Part shown: one piece after another, positions 5,847 to 9,759 of the stretch
Layout: every line of letters begins with the position of its first letter
Numbering within the stretch: the first letter of the stretch is position 1
Origin: Yinghuangia elevatio
Lineage (GTDB): Bacteria > Actinomycetota > Actinomycetes > Streptomycetales > Streptomycetaceae
Assembly: GCF_040649515.1 (NCBI RefSeq)
Contig: NZ_JBEZFP010000219.1
Coordinates: 1 to 9,759, forward strand
Length of the DNA stretch: 9,759 nucleotides
Reading direction: 5' to 3'
Notes under the pieces: generated by a model
Database searches by the model: none
Told to the model about the DNA's origin: nothing
Seen by the model: only the letters and a program-made list of their open reading frames with translations
Made by a program: the position numbers and the translations under genes

Positions 5847-7238
5847 ATGGCGTTCGGCCTCGGCTGGCGGCTGCACGGGGACGGGGGGACCCCGGCGCCA
5901 GGAGAAGTGGTGCGGCCGGACGAGCGGTTGTCGTGGGGACGCACGGCGGGGCTCGGCGCGCAGCATGTCGTCGCGATGTTCGGGGCGACGTTCGTGGCCC
6001 CGGTGTTGATGGGGCTGGACCCGAACCTCGCGGTGATGCTCTCCGGCGTCGCCACGGTGATGTTCCTGCTCATCACGCGCGGGCGCATCCCCAGTTACCT
6101 GGGGTCGAGCCTGTCGTTCGTGGGGGTCGCGGCGTCCATCAAGGCGGCGGGCGGCAGCGTGCAGACCGTGACGGGCGCGATGCTCGTCGTCGGCGTGGTG
6201 CTGCTCGCGGCGGGGCTCGTCGTGCACGCGCTGGGCGCGCGCATCGTGCACGCGGTGCTGCCGCCGGTGGTCACCGGCGCCGTCGTCATGATCATCGGGT
6301 TCAACCTGGCGCCGGTCGTGGCCCGCACGTACTGGCCGCAGGACCAGTGGATCGCCCTGCTGACCATGGCGTTCACACTCGCCGCGATGGTCGTCATGCG
6401 CGGATTCTGGTCGCGGATCGCGGTGTTCCTCGGCCTGGTGTTCGGGTACGCCGCCTCCTGGCTGTTCGACCGCGTGTTCGGTGAGATCAACTCCGCGACC
6501 GCCTCGGGGGAGGTGACCGACCACAACCGCGTCGACTTCTCCGGCGTCGGTTCCGCCGACTGGTTCGGCCTGCCGAGCCTGCACGCGCCCGATTTCAAGC
6601 TTTCCGCCGTCCTGCTCGCGCTGCCCGTCGTCATCGCGCTGATCGCCGAGAACGCCGGCCACGTCAAGGCCGTCGCGGAGATGACCGGCGACGACCTCGA
6701 CCCCGAACTGGGCAGGGCCATCGCGGCCGACGGCGCCGCGTCCGTGCTGTCGACGTCCGTCGGTGGGCCGGCGACCACGACGTACGCCGAGAACATCGGG
6801 GTCATGGCCGCGACCCGGGTCTACTCCACGGCCGCCTACTTCGCCGCGGCCGCGTTCGCGATCCTGTGCGGGCTGTGTCCGAAGTTCGGGGCCGTCGTGG
6901 CGGCCACCCCGGGCGGCGTGCTCGGCGGCATCACGGTCGTGCTGTACGGCATGATCGGCCTCCTCGGCGCGAAGATCTGGCACGAGAACAAGGTCGACCT
7001 CGGCAACCCGCTCAACCTCGTGCCGATCGCCGCCGGCGTCATCATCGGCATCGGCAACGTGTCCCTCGAGTTCACCGACGACTTTCAGCTCGACGGCATC
7101 CCCCTCGGTACCATCGTGACCATCGTCGGCTACCACGTACTGCGGCTGTTCGCCCCGCCGCACCTCAAGAGTGAGCCGCCGCTCGTCGACGCGGCGGTCC
7201 CCGGCGGCACCTCCGAACCGGGCGGGGAGCGCGCATGA
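5847..7238 (+). CDS. uraA: Uracil permease, nucleobase:cation symporter-2 (NCS2/SLC23, UraA-like) family
   Basis: A 463-residue integral membrane protein predicted to import uracil with protons. After a soluble N-terminus of about 35 residues it is almost wholly hydrophobic, with segments compatible with the 14-helix UraA fold. Substrate-site motifs are present: AENAGH with Glu268 and His272 (equivalents of UraA Glu241 and His245), and TTYAENIGVMAATRVYS with Glu315 (equivalent of Glu290). The TTYxENIGVMxxTRVYS block is characteristic of uracil rather than xanthine/urate members. The start is set by AAGGAG six bases upstream. The last codons overlap the next gene's start as ATGA (7235-7238), so the two are probably translated together. 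The C-terminal 25 residues are polar and probably cytoplasmic. Family is certain; uracil as substrate is a strong inference, and other pyrimidines remain possible. Confidence 0.93.
   Translation: MAFGLGWRLHGDGGTPAPGEVVRPDERLSWGRTAGLGAQHVVAMFGATFVAPVLMGLDPNLAVMLSGVATVMFLLITRGRIPSYLGSSLSFVGVAASIKAAGGSVQTVTGAMLVVGVVLLAAGLVVHALGARIVHAVLPPVVTGAVVMIIGFNLAPVVARTYWPQDQWIALLTMAFTLAAMVVMRGFWSRIAVFLGLVFGYAASWLFDRVFGEINSATASGEVTDHNRVDFSGVGSADWFGLPSLHAPDFKLSAVLLALPVVIALIAENAGHVKAVAEMTGDDLDPELGRAIAADGAASVLSTSVGGPATTTYAENIGVMAATRVYSTAAYFAAAAFAILCGLCPKFGAVVAATPGGVLGGITVVLYGMIGLLGAKIWHENKVDLGNPLNLVPIAAGVIIGIGNVSLEFTDDFQLDGIPLGTIVTIVGYHVLRLFAPPHLKSEPPLVDAAVPGGTSEPGGERA
7224..7229 (+). promoter_or_regulatory. 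Ribosome binding site inside the permease 3' end
   Basis: GGGGAG lies five bases before the ATG at 7235, within the last codons of the permease. With the ATGA stop-start overlap it indicates translational coupling and supports this start for the methyltransferase. Confidence 0.7.
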
Positions 7239-8089
7239 CCGGGCCGATCGTACGCATCGGGGACGCGGACGACCCGCGCCTGACCGACTACACGAACCTC
7301 ACCGACGTCGAGCTGCGCCGCCGCCGCGAGCCCGCCGAAGGCCTGTTCATGGCCGAGGGCGACAAGGTGATCCGGCGGTCCCTGGACACCGGGCACCCGC
7401 TGCGGTCGATGCTGCTGACCGAGCGGTGGCTCGACACGATGGCCGACGTCGTCGCACTCGCCGCCGAGTCCGGCGCGCCGGTGTACGTCGCCGCGCCCGA
7501 GATCGTGGAACGCGTCACCGGCTACCACGTACACCGCGGTGCGCTCGCGTCCATGCAGCGCAAGCCGCTGCCCGAGCCCGCCGAACTCCTGGGCCTCACC
7601 GGCCCGTCGGCCACGGCCGGTCAGACCGGCCCGGGGCGGATCGCGGTCTTCGAGGGCTTCGTCGACCACGCCAACCTCGGCGCGGCGTTCCGCAGCGCGG
7701 CCGCACTTGGCATCGGCGCGATCCTGCTCTCGCCGGACTGCGCGGACCCGCTTTACCGCCGCGCGGTCAAGGTGTCGATGGGGGCGGTCTTCTCGGTGCC
7801 GTACGCGCGGTTCGCCGAGTGGCCCTCCGGCTTGGCCGTGTTGCGCGACGCGGGGTACCGCGTACTCGCCATGACCCCCGACGAACGGGCCAAGCCCCTC
7901 GACGAGTTGCCGCCCGAACAGTTCGAACGATGCGCGCTCGTGCTCGGCTCGGAAGGGCACGGCCTGTCCCGCGGCGCGCTCGACGCGGCCCACGAGTGGG
8001 TGCGCATCCCGATGGCCGCCGGAATCGACTCGCTCAACGTCGCCGCCGCCTCGGCCGTCGTCTTCTACGCCACCCGCCCGAAGAGCTGA
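7235..8089 (+). CDS. TrmH/SpoU-family RNA 2'-O-ribose methyltransferase
   Basis: A 284-residue protein with the usual two-part SpoU layout. The N-terminal part (residues about 30-125) carries the substrate-binding-like segment FMAEGDKVIRRSL. The C-terminal knotted SAM-binding domain holds motif 1 DHANLGAAFRSAAALG (Asn147, Arg153), motif 2 LVLGSEGHGLS (Glu240) and motif 3 IPMAAGIDSLNVAAASA (Ser266, Asn268). All three signature motifs are intact, so an active ribose methyltransferase acting on tRNA or 23S rRNA is expected; which nucleotide cannot be read from sequence. Some actinomycete members of this family confer resistance to ribosome-targeting antibiotics, but nothing here singles this one out as such. 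It overlaps the uracil permease by four bases (ATGA) with a Shine-Dalgarno in the permease end, so it is probably expressed as the second gene of a two-gene unit. Confidence 0.92.
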   Translation: MTGPIVRIGDADDPRLTDYTNLTDVELRRRREPAEGLFMAEGDKVIRRSLDTGHPLRSMLLTERWLDTMADVVALAAESGAPVYVAAPEIVERVTGYHVHRGALASMQRKPLPEPAELLGLTGPSATAGQTGPGRIAVFEGFVDHANLGAAFRSAAALGIGAILLSPDCADPLYRRAVKVSMGAVFSVPYARFAEWPSGLAVLRDAGYRVLAMTPDERAKPLDELPPEQFERCALVLGSEGHGLSRGALDAAHEWVRIPMAAGIDSLNVAAASAVVFYATRPKS

Positions 8090-8189
8090 CCGTCCTCTCG
8101 CCACCGAAGTACTGACCAACTCCTGTCCGAACCACCACAATTGACGCAGCGGGCAACAGTCCGACCGCGGGTGGCGAAAGGCGGCGGAG
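8090..8189 (+). other. Intergenic gap between methyltransferase and kinase
   Basis: These 100 bases are visibly less GC-rich than the flanking genes, particularly 8105-8160, as expected for a promoter region. A TTGACG hexamer at 8141-8146 matches a housekeeping -35 element, but no acceptable -10 lies 16-19 bases downstream. The end holds GAAAGG at 8176-8181, a plausible ribosome binding site for the GTG at 8190. I see no terminator hairpin. Confidence 0.4.
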
Positions 8190-9759
8190 GTGAGCGAACG
8201 GCTGCTGGCCGAACGGTTCGAACTCCACCAGGAGCTCGGACGCGGCGGCATGGGTGTCGTCTGGCACGCCACCGACACCGTGCTCGGCCGCCCCGTCGCG
8301 GTCAAGTGCCTGCACGCACCCACGATCCAGGGCGACCCGGCGATCCGCGAGGTCCTGGTACGCGAGGCCCGGGCCGCCGCCCGCCTCAACCACCCCGGCG
8401 CGGTCACCGTGCACGACGTGGTGCGGGACGGGGCCGACGTCTACATCGTCATGGAGTACGTCCAGGCCCCGACCCTCGCCGCCGTCGTCGACACCTACGG
8501 CCCGCTGTCCGCGGACCGCGTCGCCGTGATCGGCCGCCGCCTCGCCGAAGTCGTCGCCGCCGCGCACCGGCTCGGCATCGTGCACCGCGACATCAAGCCC
8601 GAGAACGTCATGCTGCTGCCCGGCGACCGGGTGAAACTGGCCGACTTCGGCATCGCCCGCCGCCTCGACGACAGCCCGTGGACCGGCACCGTCGTCGGGA
8701 CCCCCGCATACATGGCCCCCGAGCAGATCCGCGGCCACCCCGAACCGGCGTCCGACCTGTGGGCGTTGGGCGCCACGCTCTACCACGCGGTCGAGGGAGC
8801 CGCGCCGTTCGACGGGGACGGCATCGTCGCGATCGTCGCCGCGGTCATCACCGACCCGGTGCCGCAGGCCCCGCACGCGGGGGACCTCCTCGGCCCGGTC
8901 ATCGAAGCGCTGCTGGCGAAGGACCCGGCCGACCGCATGGACGTCGACGGCGTGTTGCACGCGCTCGGCGGCGTACGCGGCGGGCGGCCACTGGCCCTGC
9001 CCGCGCCATCCTCGGATACCGGGGTCGCGAACGCCAGTTCGGCACCGACCACGCCGCTCCCGCCGCTGCCGTCGCTCCCGTCGCGGCACTCGACACTCGA
9101 ACTCCCGCCCGGCGTCGTGCCCGGACCGGTGGTCCCGGCGCCCGGGTCCGCCGCCTCCCGCGCGGAGGCCGGGTACCTCCCGGGGAGCGGGGTTCGGACC
9201 GGGACGGCCGCCAAGGCACCCGCATCCAGGCCCGGTCGCGAACCGGTACGCCGACGCGGCGCGTTGGTCCTCGTCGGGCTCGCGGCCCTGGCGGTGGTCG
9301 TCGCCTGGATCGCGTCGTGGGCCACCCTGGAGTTCCACACGGTGCCCCTGGGCAGCGAATCCGCCGGCTTCGGCGCGCAGCCGTGGGAGTCCTGGGAGAT
9401 GGGTGCGGCGTTCGGTACGGAACCGGACCCGTCGCGCGGGGGAACCGACGCGGCGGACTCCGATGTCCGGGTGCTCGACTGGATGTTCGTGGCGGAAGGC
9501 CTTCCGAAGGACAGCGGGCTGCTTGCCGTCATGCTCGCCGCGACCCATCTGCCGTTCCTCCTTGTGCTGATCGCGGCACGCCTGGCGTTCTCGGACCGGC
9601 ACGCCGAGACCGCGGCCGCGCTGCTCACCGGCGGAGCCGCCGTCTGGCTCGTCGACGGCGTCGCGATCCGCAGTACCGCGGTCCCGACCGGCGAGGACGG
9701 CGTGCACGCGATCCTCGACTACGCCCCGTACCTGGCAGCGTGGGCGACCGGCATGCTCG
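8190..9759 (+). CDS. Hanks-type serine/threonine protein kinase with C-terminal multi-pass membrane region (3' partial)
   Basis: At least 523 residues; the frame runs off the right edge. Residues about 10-262 are a complete eukaryotic-like kinase: glycine loop LGRGGMGVVW, VAVK Lys39, helix-C Glu59, IVHRDIKPEN with catalytic Asp134, DFG Asp152, and GTPAYMAPE ending at Glu178. HRD-type arginine and a TGT-containing activation loop suggest autophosphorylation control. Residues about 271-357 are a Pro/Ser/Ala juxtamembrane linker ending in three arginines. Hydrophobic segments follow at about 358-378, 444-467, 473-494 and 507 onward. By the positive-inside rule the first two flank an extracytoplasmic loop of about 65 residues rich in Trp, Gly and Asp. 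No PASTA, NHL or FGE repeats are visible within the window. The start is GTG 8190, giving the typical short N-terminus SERLLAERFEL; GAAAGG lies eight bases upstream, while GGAGG at 8186-8190 overlaps the start codon. Kinase assignment is firm; signal and substrates are unknown. Confidence 0.93.
   Translation, partial: MSERLLAERFELHQELGRGGMGVVWHATDTVLGRPVAVKCLHAPTIQGDPAIREVLVREARAAARLNHPGAVTVHDVVRDGADVYIVMEYVQAPTLAAVVDTYGPLSADRVAVIGRRLAEVVAAAHRLGIVHRDIKPENVMLLPGDRVKLADFGIARRLDDSPWTGTVVGTPAYMAPEQIRGHPEPASDLWALGATLYHAVEGAAPFDGDGIVAIVAAVITDPVPQAPHAGDLLGPVIEALLAKDPADRMDVDGVLHALGGVRGGRPLALPAPSSDTGVANASSAPTTPLPPLPSLPSRHSTLELPPGVVPGPVVPAPGSAASRAEAGYLPGSGVRTGTAAKAPASRPGREPVRRRGALVLVGLAALAVVVAWIASWATLEFHTVPLGSESAGFGAQPWESWEMGAAFGTEPDPSRGGTDAADSDVRVLDWMFVAEGLPKDSGLLAVMLAATHLPFLLVLIAARLAFSDRHAETAAALLTGGAAVWLVDGVAIRSTAVPTGEDGVHAILDYAPYLAAWATGML

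Noticed and set aside
5682..7163. Long minus-strand open frame across the permease
   Set aside because: The predicted product is Arg/His/Asp-rich with no domain, and the + strand encodes a well-conserved NCS2 transporter.
7235..8089. Antibiotic-resistance rRNA methyltransferase of the thiostrepton type
   Set aside because: The SpoU motifs are generic to the family and no antibiotic biosynthesis or resistance genes are nearby in the window.
8141..8146. TTGACG as a -35 promoter element for the kinase
   Set aside because: The bases 16-19 downstream (around 8163-8170) are all-GC with no TAnnnT, so a complete housekeeping promoter is not supported.
8034..9707. Long minus-strand open frame across the kinase
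   Set aside because: It is a mirror of GC-rich codons; the + strand has all Hanks kinase motifs in order.

Overview
The window is very GC-rich, with G or C in most third codon positions. Genes are tightly packed and all on the + strand, with GTG starts and ATGA overlaps. The proteins match families typical of mycelial actinomycetes, so the source is probably a Streptomyces-like actinobacterium. That is an inference from composition and gene content; no species marker is visible.

Layout. (1) 1-4401: a very large gene, already open at the left edge, encoding a BluB-CobT fusion (lower-ligand synthase plus lower-ligand activating enzyme of cobalamin synthesis). It is preceded by at least 890 residues of Pro/Ala/Thr/Gln-rich, probably disordered sequence. 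(2) 4493-5731: a bimodular siroheme synthase / uroporphyrinogen-III C-methyltransferase, the entry step to siroheme and cobalamin. (3) 5847-7238: an NCS2 uracil permease. (4) 7235-8089: a TrmH/SpoU-family RNA 2'-O-methyltransferase whose start overlaps the permease stop as ATGA. (5) 8190 to the right edge: a Hanks-type Ser/Thr protein kinase with a C-terminal multi-helix membrane region, cut by the window end.

How they fit together. Genes 1 and 2 form a tetrapyrrole/cobalamin pair: the second makes precorrin-2, and the first makes 5,6-dimethylbenzimidazole and activates it as its riboside phosphate. Genes 3 and 4 look translationally coupled, but a shared task is not obvious. The kinase is a separate unit after a 100-base gap. 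I found no RNA gene, insertion sequence, CRISPR array or riboswitch.

The least ordinary part is the N-terminal extension of the BluB-CobT protein. It is a long, nearly uncharged tract interrupted by four arginine-rich islands, two or three of which look like diverged copies of one short module. It ends in an acidic Thr/Asp/Glu segment just before the enzymes. The catalytic residues of both enzyme domains sit at exactly the spacing known from characterised homologues, so the enzyme part looks intact.
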